Source of the DNA: Bacilli bacterium
GTDB taxonomy: Bacteria; Bacillota_I; Bacilli_A; RFN20; CAG-826
NCBI GenBank assembly: GCA_024687185.1
Contig: JAILEX010000072.1
Location: 1-49,282, forward strand
Direction of reading: 5' to 3'
DNA length: 49,282 nucleotides
The notes under the pieces were generated by a model. The model saw only the letters and a list, made by a program, of their open reading frames with translations, was not told the DNA's origin and searched no databases. Shown one piece after another: positions 42,904 to 49,282 of the stretch (the stretch's first letter is position 1; each line of letters starts with the position of its first letter). Both the position numbers and the translations under genes were made by a program.

Positions 42904-42923
42904 TTGTCCTTTCCTTCTTCATT

Positions 42924-42951
42924 TATATAGTTTCGTGGCTATAGGTGTAAA
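42924..42951 (-). promoter_or_regulatory. Promoter of the 41644 gene
   Basis: On the minus strand, TTTACA (42946-42951), a 16-base spacer and TATATA (42924-42929). This predicts a leader of roughly 14 bases to the TTG start with AAGGAAAGG inside it. Confidence 0.6.
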
Positions 42952-43254
42952 AAACATATAGGGATTGGGCCAAAACCCTTTGCTTAGGAATAGGGTATGT
43001 GGCCTATATGCGGTTAACATAAAAATATGTAACGCGCATTCGAAACTATTCATAGTTTATCTCTTGCGCTAGCCATGTCAATTTATTTTTGAAAAATTTA
43101 TGAAAAATCATGAAAGTACAAATCATTGGTTGTTTGAAAGCGCTTCGATTAATGAAATTTTCAATAAAATGAAAAAAATACGGATTATCGGGTTTTTTAT
43201 ACGATTTTGTTAATAGACGATAGCTTAGGCTTTCTCTTCCTACTTCCTTTGCAT
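42952..43254. other. AT-rich intergenic region with a cre-like box
   Basis: About 300 bases between the msmK terminator and the 41644 promoter. A cre-like box, TGAAAGCGCTTCGA, lies at 43135-43148 (one mismatch at position 13). It is about 185 bases from the nearest recognised -35, so its target is unclear. No gene is seen. Confidence 0.45.
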
Positions 43255-43260
43255 CAAAAA

Positions 43261-43285
43261 GGCCCCTTCCGTTTTGGAAAGGGCC
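43261..43285 (-). terminator. Terminator of msmK
   Basis: On the minus strand, a 10-bp stem GGCCCTTTCC / GGAAGGGGCC (one G-U pair) with a 5-base loop is followed by five T residues. Confidence 0.9.
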
Positions 43286-43310
43286 GATTTGGGATAGTAG
43301 GGAATCTATA

Positions 43311-44417
43311 TTAGATGGCCATCTCGGTTTCGGGATCGAAGAACTTGACCTTGTTGAGGGCCATGGCGAGTTTGACCTTATCGCCGATCTTGATCTCGTC
43401 TTCCGCGGGGAATTTGGCGACCAAGTCGATGCCGCCGAATTCGCTATGGAGATAGTATTCGGAGCCAAGAAGCTCTGCGACCTTGATCTCGACTTCCTGG
43501 ACGGAGCCTGGGAATTTCTTCGCGGTTTCCCCCGTTGCGGCGTGGATATCCTCAGGACGGATGCCTAGGACTAGCTTTTCGGGCAACTCCTTGCCGGCGA
43601 TGACTTCCTTCGGGAGTTCGATGGTCTCGCCGCTAGAGAAGGTGACCTTGCCGTCTTTGTAATCGACTTTGAAGAAGTTCATGGCGGGGCTGCCGATGAA
43701 ACCGGCGACGAAAAGGTTCGCGGGGTTGTTATAGATTTCCTTCGGGGAGCCGATCTGCTGGACTTTGCCAGCCTTCATGACGACGATGCGGCTAGCCATC
43801 GTCATAGCTTCGGTCTGGTCGTGGGTGACATAGATCGTGGTGGCGTTAAGTTGCTCATGTAACCTAACGATTTCACTTCTCATCTGGACACGTAACTTGG
43901 CGTCTAGGTTAGAAAGAGGTTCGTCCATTAGGAATACCTTCGCGTAGCGGACGATCGAACGTCCTAAGGCGACACGCTGACGCTGACCACCGGATAGGGC
44001 TTTGGGCTTCCTATCTAGGTATTCTTCGATTTGAAGGATCCTCGCGGCCTCATGGACACGCTTATCGATCTCGGCCTTGGGGAGGTGGCGGATCTTAAGT
44101 CCGAACGCCATGTTGTCATAGACCGACATATGGGGATAAAGGGCGTAGGACTGGAAGACCATGGCGATGTCACGGTCCTTGGGTGGCTTGTCGTTGCAAA
44201 GCTCGCCGTCGATATAGAGTTCGCCACGGGTGATGTCTTCTAGACCCGCGACCATACGTAGGGTGGTGGACTTACCACATCCGGAGGGACCGACGAAGAC
44301 GATGAACTCGTGCTTCTTGATCTCGAGGTTGAAATCGAAGACGGCCTGGACGTTGTTGTCATAGACCTTATCGATGTGACGAAGGGATACGAATCCCCTT
44401 TCTTGTTCTTCTGCCAT
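43311..44417 (-). CDS. msmK: Sugar ABC transporter ATPase, MsmK/UgpC type
   Basis: A 368-residue ATP-binding protein that powers carbohydrate-import ABC transporters and is often shared among several permeases. Walker A is GPSGCGKST (43-51), the Q-loop Gln89, signature LSGGQ (141-145), Walker B LMDEP (Asp165, Glu166), and the switch His199. The C-terminal TOBE/regulatory domain (about 240-368) ends [21 protein letters not shown]. No permease or binding-protein genes lie beside it, which fits a shared ATPase for oligosaccharides released by the starch enzymes. The promoter is overlapped by a cre-like box. Confidence 0.93.
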   Translation of the reverse strand: MAEEQERGFVSLRHIDKVYDNNVQAVFDFNLEIKKHEFIVFVGPSGCGKSTTLRMVAGLEDITRGELYIDGELCNDKPPKDRDIAMVFQSYALYPHMSVYDNMAFGLKIRHLPKAEIDKRVHEAARILQIEEYLDRKPKALSGGQRQRVALGRSIVRYAKVFLMDEPLSNLDAKLRVQMRSEIVRLHEQLNATTIYVTHDQTEAMTMASRIVVMKAGKVQQIGSPKEIYNNPANLFVAGFIGSPAMNFFKVDYKDGKVTFSSGETIELPKEVIAGKELPEKLVLGIRPEDIHAATGETAKKFPGSVQEVEIKVAELLGSEYYLHSEFGGIDLVAKFPAEDEIKIGDKVKLAMALNKVKFFDPETEMAI

Positions 44418-44536
44418 TGCTAATGGTCTCCTTTTAGATTTGATAAACCTTTATGCAACCAAATAATTCCGAATTCCTTGCTCTAAACTCCTGGTAGGCG
44501 GGAAATCGGTAAGTGGCTGCTGGTTTGTATACCTAA

Positions 44537-44564
44537 ATTATAAGCGCTTACATTCGCACTTCAA
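44537..44564 (-). promoter_or_regulatory. msmK promoter with overlapping cre box
   Basis: On the minus strand, TTGAAG (44559-44564), a 16-base spacer and TATAAT (44537-44542). The cre-like TGTAAGCGCTTATA (44539-44552, one mismatch to TGWAARCGYTWNCW) covers the spacer end and most of the -10. CcpA binding there would block RNA polymerase, giving glucose repression. Confidence 0.75.
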
Positions 44565-44609
44565 CCTTATTTTTATTTGTTTTTCTACGCATTGGGAAAG
44601 CAAAGAAAA

Positions 44610-44636
44610 AGACGCCTCCAGGATTAGGAAGCGTCT
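44610..44636 (-). terminator. Terminator of the alcohol dehydrogenase gene
   Basis: On the minus strand, a 10-bp stem AGACGCTTCC / GGAGGCGTCT with a 7-base loop is followed by TTTTTCTTT. Confidence 0.9.
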
Positions 44637-44648
44637 AGATAGGACGGT

Positions 44649-45752
44649 TTATCTCCTAGGGGCCTTATCGATAAGGACCTGCCTACTTTCCTTTATATCC
44701 TCTTCCTTAATAGTAAAGGGAAGCTCATCGAAGCCATGGGCGATTGGTAAAGACAAGATCCAGGAATGGAAGGCTTCCCTTACCTCTTCTAGAGTTGGGT
44801 TATCTATCCCAAAAACCACTTTCCCCATCGCTAGAAGCTTATCCTTATAAACATCCCCGTTAAGGCGGATCTGCTCTTCCATTAGCAAAGCGATGCCCTG
44901 GCCATGGGCTAGGGAAGGATAACGCGCGGAAAGAAGGTGCTCCGCCGCGTGGATTGGCATGGATTTAGTTTTGCCATAGCTAGTGATTCCGTTATGGGCG
45001 AGGCTTCCGCATATCATCATCGCGCGCCTTGCTTCGATGGAATTCGGTTTGCTTAATACTTCCTTAGATACTTTTACGATCGAGGATAAAATGCCTAGGG
45101 CAAGGTCGTCGCAAGGCTCTAAGTCATGGCTTGGGGAAAGTAGCCTTTCGAAGCTATGGGAGAACATATCGGCGAGCCCTATGCCGACTTGGTATGGGGG
45201 CACGGTCAATGTGAGGCGAGGGTCCATAAGCGAGAAATAGGGATAGTTCGTTACCGAATTGAAACCGAGTTTGAAGTCGGTGGACCTATCGCTAATAACG
45301 CAGGAATCGCTCATCTCGCTGCCGCTGGCGGCAAGAGTCAATATGGTTACGACCGGAAGCGCCTTTTCGGGTTTGGCGACATGCTTATTGAAGTCTAGGG
45401 GGTCACCATCATAGTAATAGCCGTGGGCCGCGCATTTGGAGGCATCGAGAACGCTTCCTCCTCCTGCGGCGAGGATGCAATCTGGCTTTTCTTCCTTTAG
45501 CTCTTTTACTATTTTCCTAACGTCAGAGATATCAGGATTGGCCTCGATGCCGCCATATTCCCTATAGGAGACCTCATAACGGAGCAAGGAGGATACGATT
45601 TTATCGTAGGTGCCATTATTTTTTAATGACTTCCCTCCCATGACCAAATAGACGTTGGCAAAGCCATGTTCCCTGAGGAGTTCCCCGATCCTAGATACGC
45701 CATCCTCCTCGAAGTAGATGTGCGTGGGGCAAACGAATTCAAATTTTTCCAT
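44649..45752 (-). CDS. Iron-containing alcohol dehydrogenase
   Basis: A group III metal-dependent dehydrogenase (367 residues) of the butanol dehydrogenase/YqhD type. The NAD(P)-binding loop is GGGS (97-100), and metal ligands are Asp195, His199, His268 and His283. It probably reduces an aldehyde (such as acetaldehyde or butyraldehyde) with NAD(P)H during fermentation; cofactor and substrate cannot be decided here. The ATG lies 6 bases after a -10 hexamer and has no ribosome site, suggesting a leaderless message. It is divergent from the RDD gene. Confidence 0.9.
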   Translation of the reverse strand: MEKFEFVCPTHIYFEEDGVSRIGELLREHGFANVYLVMGGKSLKNNGTYDKIVSSLLRYEVSYREYGGIEANPDISDVRKIVKELKEEKPDCILAAGGGSVLDASKCAAHGYYYDGDPLDFNKHVAKPEKALPVVTILTLAASGSEMSDSCVISDRSTDFKLGFNSVTNYPYFSLMDPRLTLTVPPYQVGIGLADMFSHSFERLLSPSHDLEPCDDLALGILSSIVKVSKEVLSKPNSIEARRAMMICGSLAHNGITSYGKTKSMPIHAAEHLLSARYPSLAHGQGIALLMEEQIRLNGDVYKDKLLAMGKVVFGIDNPTLEEVREAFHSWILSLPIAHGFDELPFTIKEEDIKESRQVLIDKAPRR

Positions 45753-45758
45753 GGCTAT

Positions 45759-45786
45759 AATCTAAACTCGTTTCGCTTAAATTCAA
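45759..45786 (-). promoter_or_regulatory. Alcohol dehydrogenase promoter (leaderless)
   Basis: On the minus strand, TTGAAT (45781-45786), a 16-base spacer and TAGATT (45759-45764), then 6 bases to the ATG at 45752. Confidence 0.5.
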
Positions 45787-45832
45787 GGAAAACGAGGCAG
45801 TTCTACTAGTTTCCCTATAATCCTTCGGCTTA

Positions 45833-45860
45833 TTGAAACGCTTATGCGCGCGCGTATAAT
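45833..45860 (+). promoter_or_regulatory. RDD gene promoter (leaderless)
   Basis: TTGAAA (45833-45838), a 16-base spacer ending in GCGCGCG, and TATAAT (45855-45860), then 6 bases to the ATG at 45867. Transcription should start at or next to the A of the ATG. There is no ribosome site. Confidence 0.7.
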
Positions 45861-45866
45861 AATGAT

Positions 45867-46880
45867 ATGCTCAAAAAGAAGATCGTCCTCGCGGGGATCT
45901 GGCCCCGTATTGCCGCACACGCAATCGATTTGGCTGGGATTTTGACTCTTGCCGTCCCCTTATATTTTGCCGCGGTCTTACCGAATTGCTATTCGTTAGA
46001 GAAGGTAAAGGAAAACAATGAGGTGGTCTTCCAGGCCCAATTAGCAAGCGAATTATATAAGCAATATACCGATGAGCTTTCTGGTACCCTATATTACAAT
46101 AACGCGGTCAATTCGATCTCTACCTTAACCACTTCTACGATCGTCTTAGGCGGTACGGCCACCAAAGTCCATATCCTCGATGCTTTGCATAACTATTATA
46201 CGATCCATCGCGAAACCTATTTCGATGATAAGGTCAATCTAACTACCGAAGTATTCGCCTCTTCTATCCTTGCGGTAGGCTCTTCCACTAGTAACATCGC
46301 TTCCTTTTATATCCCTGAAAACGAAGTCCATTACGCGGTTACGCTTATTGACTCCAATAATGCGACCATAACGCTAGAATACGTGAAAAAGGCATTTGAA
46401 AACGCGGTCGATGAACTTAATAGCTGCGAGTTAATCAAGTCGCGCCAAGACGAGAATAATGCTTCTCAGCTTTTTGCGTTATGGATGCTTGCCCCAACCG
46501 TAGCCGCCGCGGCGTTCCTATTTACTGGCTTAATCCCCTTATTTATGCCTTATGGCAAAACCCTAGGGAAACTAGCGATGCATCTAATCGTATTAAATGG
46601 CTCAGGATATGAGATAAAGAAATGGCAGCTTATCCCTAGAAGTATCGCCTATATCGCTTTGGAGCTAGTTGGAGGCGTTTTATCCTTTGGGGCTACTTTC
46701 CTTATCTCCTATACGATGACGATGTTCATGAAGAAACACCGTTCCTTCCATGACTTCATCGCCTATACGGTGGTCGCGGACGAAAGGCGTAGCTTCTGGT
46801 TTAGGGATAGGTTAGACGAACTCGAATGGAAGGAGGCCCATAAGGATGAAGAAGAAAAATCCTTCCTCGGAGAGGAATAA
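45867..46880 (+). CDS. RDD-family membrane protein with large extracytoplasmic insertion
   Basis: A 337-residue membrane protein. The N-terminal helix carries the RDD pattern WPRIAAHAIDL (Arg14, Asp21; helix about 19-38). A long polar stretch (about 42-200), which should lie outside the cell, separates it from the second helix (about 206-229). The RDD core then resumes: PYGKTLGKLAMHLIVLNGSGYEIKKWQLIPRS, a third hydrophobic segment and the closing HRSFHDFIAYTVVAD. RDD proteins have varied or unknown roles, some in ion or solute transport. The inserted domain of about 160 residues is unusual. The 3' end overlaps the next gene by 35 bases. Confidence 0.78.
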   Translation: MLKKKIVLAGIWPRIAAHAIDLAGILTLAVPLYFAAVLPNCYSLEKVKENNEVVFQAQLASELYKQYTDELSGTLYYNNAVNSISTLTTSTIVLGGTATKVHILDALHNYYTIHRETYFDDKVNLTTEVFASSILAVGSSTSNIASFYIPENEVHYAVTLIDSNNATITLEYVKKAFENAVDELNSCELIKSRQDENNASQLFALWMLAPTVAAAAFLFTGLIPLFMPYGKTLGKLAMHLIVLNGSGYEIKKWQLIPRSIAYIALELVGGVLSFGATFLISYTMTMFMKKHRSFHDFIAYTVVADERRSFWFRDRLDELEWKEAHKDEEEKSFLGEE

Positions 46881-47955
46881 GCTAGAAAAAGACGATAAGA
46901 AAAGGGGTATTGTCCATTCGCAGCCCGATAATCTCCGTAGCTGCATCTCTTTCTTTATCAACTATTCCTTTATCTGGGCTTTGACTCTTCTTTTATTCTA
47001 TGCGGTTGCTTATCCTCTTAGAGAAAATAACGCCGCTTACCGCGCTAATTACGATTTTTATAAAACCACTAGAGATACCTATTCCTTGTGGCTAAAAACC
47101 GAAAATAGCAACGAAGAATTAATCAAGGCGATGCAGGATTATTATTTCGTCCATTTTACCGATACCATCAAGGAAAAATTCAATGAGGCGAATGAGACCG
47201 ACTTTACCATCGAGCATATCTATAATATCCAGATGTATTCTCTTCCTATGAACCCTACCCCTAGCGATTACCAAACCGATTATTTTAGCTACGTCCTAAA
47301 AGAAGATGGATCGGTCAATCCTGATGTCGTGGGCTATGCTAGAGTCGATGATTTAAATAGCCGCGGCTTAACCGCACTTCATGATACGATTTATTCTTCC
47401 TATCAGGTCTTAGAGGTCCGCACCAGGGAATTTATCCCTAAGTATAAGGAAAGTATCGATATTCATTTCCTTTCCTTAGGTCTAAGCCATATCGCCCCGT
47501 TTGCTTTAGCGATGCTAATTAATTACATCGTCTTGCCGCTAATATTTGGCCATGGCGCGGGGTTAGGGGAAAAGATCACCAAGCAAGGTTACGCCAACAA
47601 AGGAAATGGCTATAGCGCTTCTTTCTTTAAGCTTCCTTTAAAAATGTTAATCCTAGCGGCACCCGCAAGTATCGGTGTTTTCTATTTTAACCCCTTCTAC
47701 GTCGTTTTATTCCTCGTCTTCCCCTACTTCCTCGATTTGCTCTACCGCGCCTTTTCTAGCGGCCATTATAGCGTCGCGGATAAATTCGTCTTCTTACGTC
47801 TAGTGGACCTAGATTATGAAAAGCTATATAAAAACGAGGCGGAGCTCCTACAAGACGGGGAGACCGTCCTCATGGGTTATAGCGAGGAGTATACCTCTAC
47901 TTTATCTAACGTTGAGACAATGAGCTTCGAAGACCGCGGGGATGGCGCCCACTAA
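46846..47955 (+). CDS. RDD-like membrane protein, paralogue of the preceding gene
   Basis: A 369-residue membrane protein with the same plan as its neighbour: a polar basic N-terminus, a helix at about 33-57, an extracytoplasmic stretch (about 60-205), then helices at about 208-235 and 265-300. The tail LYRAFSSGHYSVADKFVFLRLVD parallels the RDD ending of the first protein. GGAGG lies 9 bases before the ATG, inside the upstream gene, so the two are translationally coupled and may form a heteromer. The function is unknown. Its stop codon shares two bases with the stop of the convergent small gene. Confidence 0.72.
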   Translation: MKKKNPSSERNKLEKDDKKRGIVHSQPDNLRSCISFFINYSFIWALTLLLFYAVAYPLRENNAAYRANYDFYKTTRDTYSLWLKTENSNEELIKAMQDYYFVHFTDTIKEKFNEANETDFTIEHIYNIQMYSLPMNPTPSDYQTDYFSYVLKEDGSVNPDVVGYARVDDLNSRGLTALHDTIYSSYQVLEVRTREFIPKYKESIDIHFLSLGLSHIAPFALAMLINYIVLPLIFGHGAGLGEKITKQGYANKGNGYSASFFKLPLKMLILAAPASIGVFYFNPFYVVLFLVFPYFLDLLYRAFSSGHYSVADKFVFLRLVDLDYEKLYKNEAELLQDGETVLMGYSEEYTSTLSNVETMSFEDRGDGAH

Positions 47956-48188
47956 AGCCCGAAATAGCCATGTATCCCTAGGTTCATTAGGCAGATGACT
48001 AATAACCCTAGACCAAATACCGCGATTGCGATAATCACATAAAGAACCGACCACTTCGGTTCTTTTTTGATTTTGCCATCACTTGCTTTCCTTGCTTCTT
48101 CTTCCTTTTTTACTTCCTTTTCAAGGCGCTCTATCTCCTTGTCTTGGGAGGTCTTTTTGTATTTGGAAGGATCAGAGATGCGTGGCAT
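47952..48188 (-). CDS. Small tail-anchored membrane protein of unknown function
   Basis: A 78-residue protein: a charged N-terminal half with a probable coiled coil (about 15-35, KEIERLEKEVKKEEEARK), then one transmembrane helix near the C-terminus (about 48-70). Its ATG lies 6 bases after a perfect TATAAT on the minus strand and has no adjacent ribosome site. It converges on the RDD pair, with overlapping stop codons. A terminator upstream isolates it from the second pullulanase. Length and charge recall small SecE-like or divisome-type proteins, but I see no family motif. Confidence 0.65.
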   Translation of the reverse strand: MPRISDPSKYKKTSQDKEIERLEKEVKKEEEARKASDGKIKKEPKWSVLYVIIAIAVFGLGLLVICLMNLGIHGYFGL

Positions 48189-48194
48189 GGCGAT

Positions 48195-48200
48195 ATTATA
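48195..48200 (-). promoter_or_regulatory. -10 of the small membrane protein gene (leaderless)
   Basis: A perfect TATAAT on the minus strand, 6 bases before the ATG at 48188. No good -35 is visible (TTGTAA lies only 11 bases upstream). Confidence 0.45.
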
Positions 48201-48225
48201 ACTCTACTTCCTTACAAATAGAAAA

Positions 48226-48245
48226 GGCTGAGGGTGACCTCAGCC
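48226..48245 (-). terminator. Terminator of the second pullulanase
   Basis: On the minus strand, an 8-bp stem GGCTGAGG / CCTCAGCC with a 4-base loop is followed by TTTTCTATTT. It begins 24 bases after the stop. Confidence 0.9.
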
Positions 48246-48268
48246 CAAATATAGGTTAGAAGGCGATA

Positions 48269-49282
48269 TTAGCTATTGGCGATGACAACGAATTCGTAAG
48301 GTCTTAGGGTGAGCTTGTTGCCACTAGTGGAGGCTTCGCCATAATTGGTGAAGGCAACCCTTCCATTTAGATCGACGGTCGCATCATCGAGATCTAAGCC
48401 ATTACGGGCATAGACGGTATAGTTACCATAGGTGTAGGTGATGACGTTATTGTCGTTAAGTGCTTCCACGCTTAGCGCGGAGGCGCCGGTCTCATCTTGC
48501 TGCAAAGCTCCGTTACCGACTTTATGCGCGATTAGGTTCTTATAGAAGCTATAGACGTCTTGGTTTTCCATTAGAAGAGCATAGTCGAAGGCATTTTCCT
48601 CGTAGCTTGCGTTATAGGAGTTACCATCCTTGGTGCCATCTTCCTTGGTCTTGGTGCGGAGGAATTCCTCGCCGCCTAGCATGAAGCTAGTGCCGCTAGA
48701 AAGAAGGGCTAAGCCATTGGCAAGAGTTGGGCCATAATGGAGCAAATCGCTAGGTGCGGTCGTGGTTTTGCCACCGTCTTTGCTATAACCGACGGTCATC
48801 CTGTCAAAGAGGGTGTAGTTATCATGGCAAGAGGCATATTGGACCGCTTTATTGGGATCTTTGCTCTTGGTGGCGGTGCCGTTACTTGTCCAGCCCTTAA
48901 TGCCATTGACGATCGCCTTGGCATCGGCCGCGGCGACCTTATCGGTGCCACTGACCATTGCCCAGCCATGGGCGCTAGTAGGATTGAGGCCGCCTTTGAT
49001 TAGGGCGTCCCTCATTAGATCGTTAAACGCGCCATAGCCTTCATATTTGGAAATGCTATCTTGGACGGCACCATCGGTAAGCGGAGTAGATCCGCCAGTC
49101 CAAGGCTCGCCATAGATCGTGAAGTTATCAAATGTCGCTTCCTTCACCGCGGCGGTTAGCGTATTCATGGTGGTTAGATCATGTAGACCCATTAAATCGA
49201 AGCGGAAGCCGCCTAGTTTATATTCGGTGGCCCAGAATTTTGCGCTATCGATCATGAATTTGCGGAACATGTAGTTCTCGCT
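48269..49282 (-). CDS. Second pullulanase-type GH13 enzyme, C-terminal part
   Basis: The frame is open to the window edge at 49282, so the N-terminal modules and the first part of the barrel are missing; the ATG at 49270 is internal. The visible 338 residues contain the catalytic Asp in GGFRFDLMG, the acid/base Glu in IYGEPWTGG, the third Asp in ASCHDNYTLFDR, and the late-barrel block GTSFMLGGEEFLRTK. The C-terminal beta domain ends at LRPYEFVVIANS with no anchor. It is related to, but clearly diverged from, the pullulanase at 36506-39598. It may differ in substrate or chain-length preference. Confidence 0.9.
   Translation of the reverse strand, partial: SENYMFRKFMIDSAKFWATEYKLGGFRFDLMGLHDLTTMNTLTAAVKEATFDNFTIYGEPWTGGSTPLTDGAVQDSISKYEGYGAFNDLMRDALIKGGLNPTSAHGWAMVSGTDKVAAADAKAIVNGIKGWTSNGTATKSKDPNKAVQYASCHDNYTLFDRMTVGYSKDGGKTTTAPSDLLHYGPTLANGLALLSSGTSFMLGGEEFLRTKTKEDGTKDGNSYNASYEENAFDYALLMENQDVYSFYKNLIAHKVGNGALQQDETGASALSVEALNDNNVITYTYGNYTVYARNGLDLDDATVDLNGRVAFTNYGEASTSGNKLTLRPYEFVVIANS

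Noticed and set aside
43046-43468. 140-codon minus-strand frame at the end of msmK
   Set aside because: It overlaps the msmK coding sequence out of frame and runs through its terminator.
45833-45846. cre-like TTGAAACGCTTATG at the RDD promoter
   Set aside because: The spacing is one base short of the cre consensus and it coincides with the -35 element, which explains it.

Overview
The window is about 50% GC chromosomal DNA from a low-GC-type Gram-positive (Firmicutes/Bacilli-like) bacterium, probably an uncultured gut lineage near the Erysipelotrichales/RFN20-type Bacilli. The lineage is inferred from gene content and order, not from any search. Supporting features are the yqeG-yqeH-yhbY-yqeK-rsfS island, Asp23-nusB-xseA-xseB-dxs order, a fused SecDF, AGGAGG-type ribosome sites, CcpA-like cre boxes, lipoproteins with Gram-positive lipoboxes, and starch-active surface enzymes. 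I see no mobile element, tRNA, rRNA or CRISPR array.

Layout. 1-3397 (+): topoisomerase IV, parE (5' end cut by the window) and parC. 3789-6841 (+): a ribosome-assembly and nucleotide-signalling island (YqeG, YqeH, YhbY, YqeK, RsfS) without aroE and nadD. An AT-rich convergent gap follows. 7296-31757 (-): a long housekeeping block with deoB, a XerC/D recombinase, dinB, dxs, xseB/xseA, nusB, a four-helix membrane protein, an Asp23 protein, transketolase, aspS, hisS, relA, recJ, secDF, ruvB/ruvA, obg and a family 2 glycosyltransferase.

31935-49282 is mainly a surface starch-use region: a secreted GH13 amylase, two lipoproteins with starch-binding-like modules, a lipoprotein pullulanase, two membrane-anchored surface proteins, an MsmK/UgpC-type sugar ABC ATPase under a cre-overlapped promoter, an iron alcohol dehydrogenase, two RDD-type membrane proteins, a small tail-anchored protein, and the 3' part of a second pullulanase. 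The likely scheme is that pullulanase and amylase cut branched alpha-glucan at the surface, the lipoproteins and anchored proteins hold the polymer, and MsmK energises import of maltodextrins by permeases encoded elsewhere. Catabolite control through cre boxes and paired palindromes fits this.

The most notable observations are: (i) a histidyl-tRNA synthetase with a 75-residue repetitive His/Cys/Glu tail; (ii) four genes whose ATG lies exactly 6 nt after a -10 hexamer, which points to leaderless mRNAs; (iii) an Obg GTPase whose G4 motif reads SMMD instead of NKMD; (iv) two surface proteins with sortase-like tails but no LPXTG and a shared helical pre-anchor domain; (v) operator-like palindromes at the secDF and pullulanase promoters.
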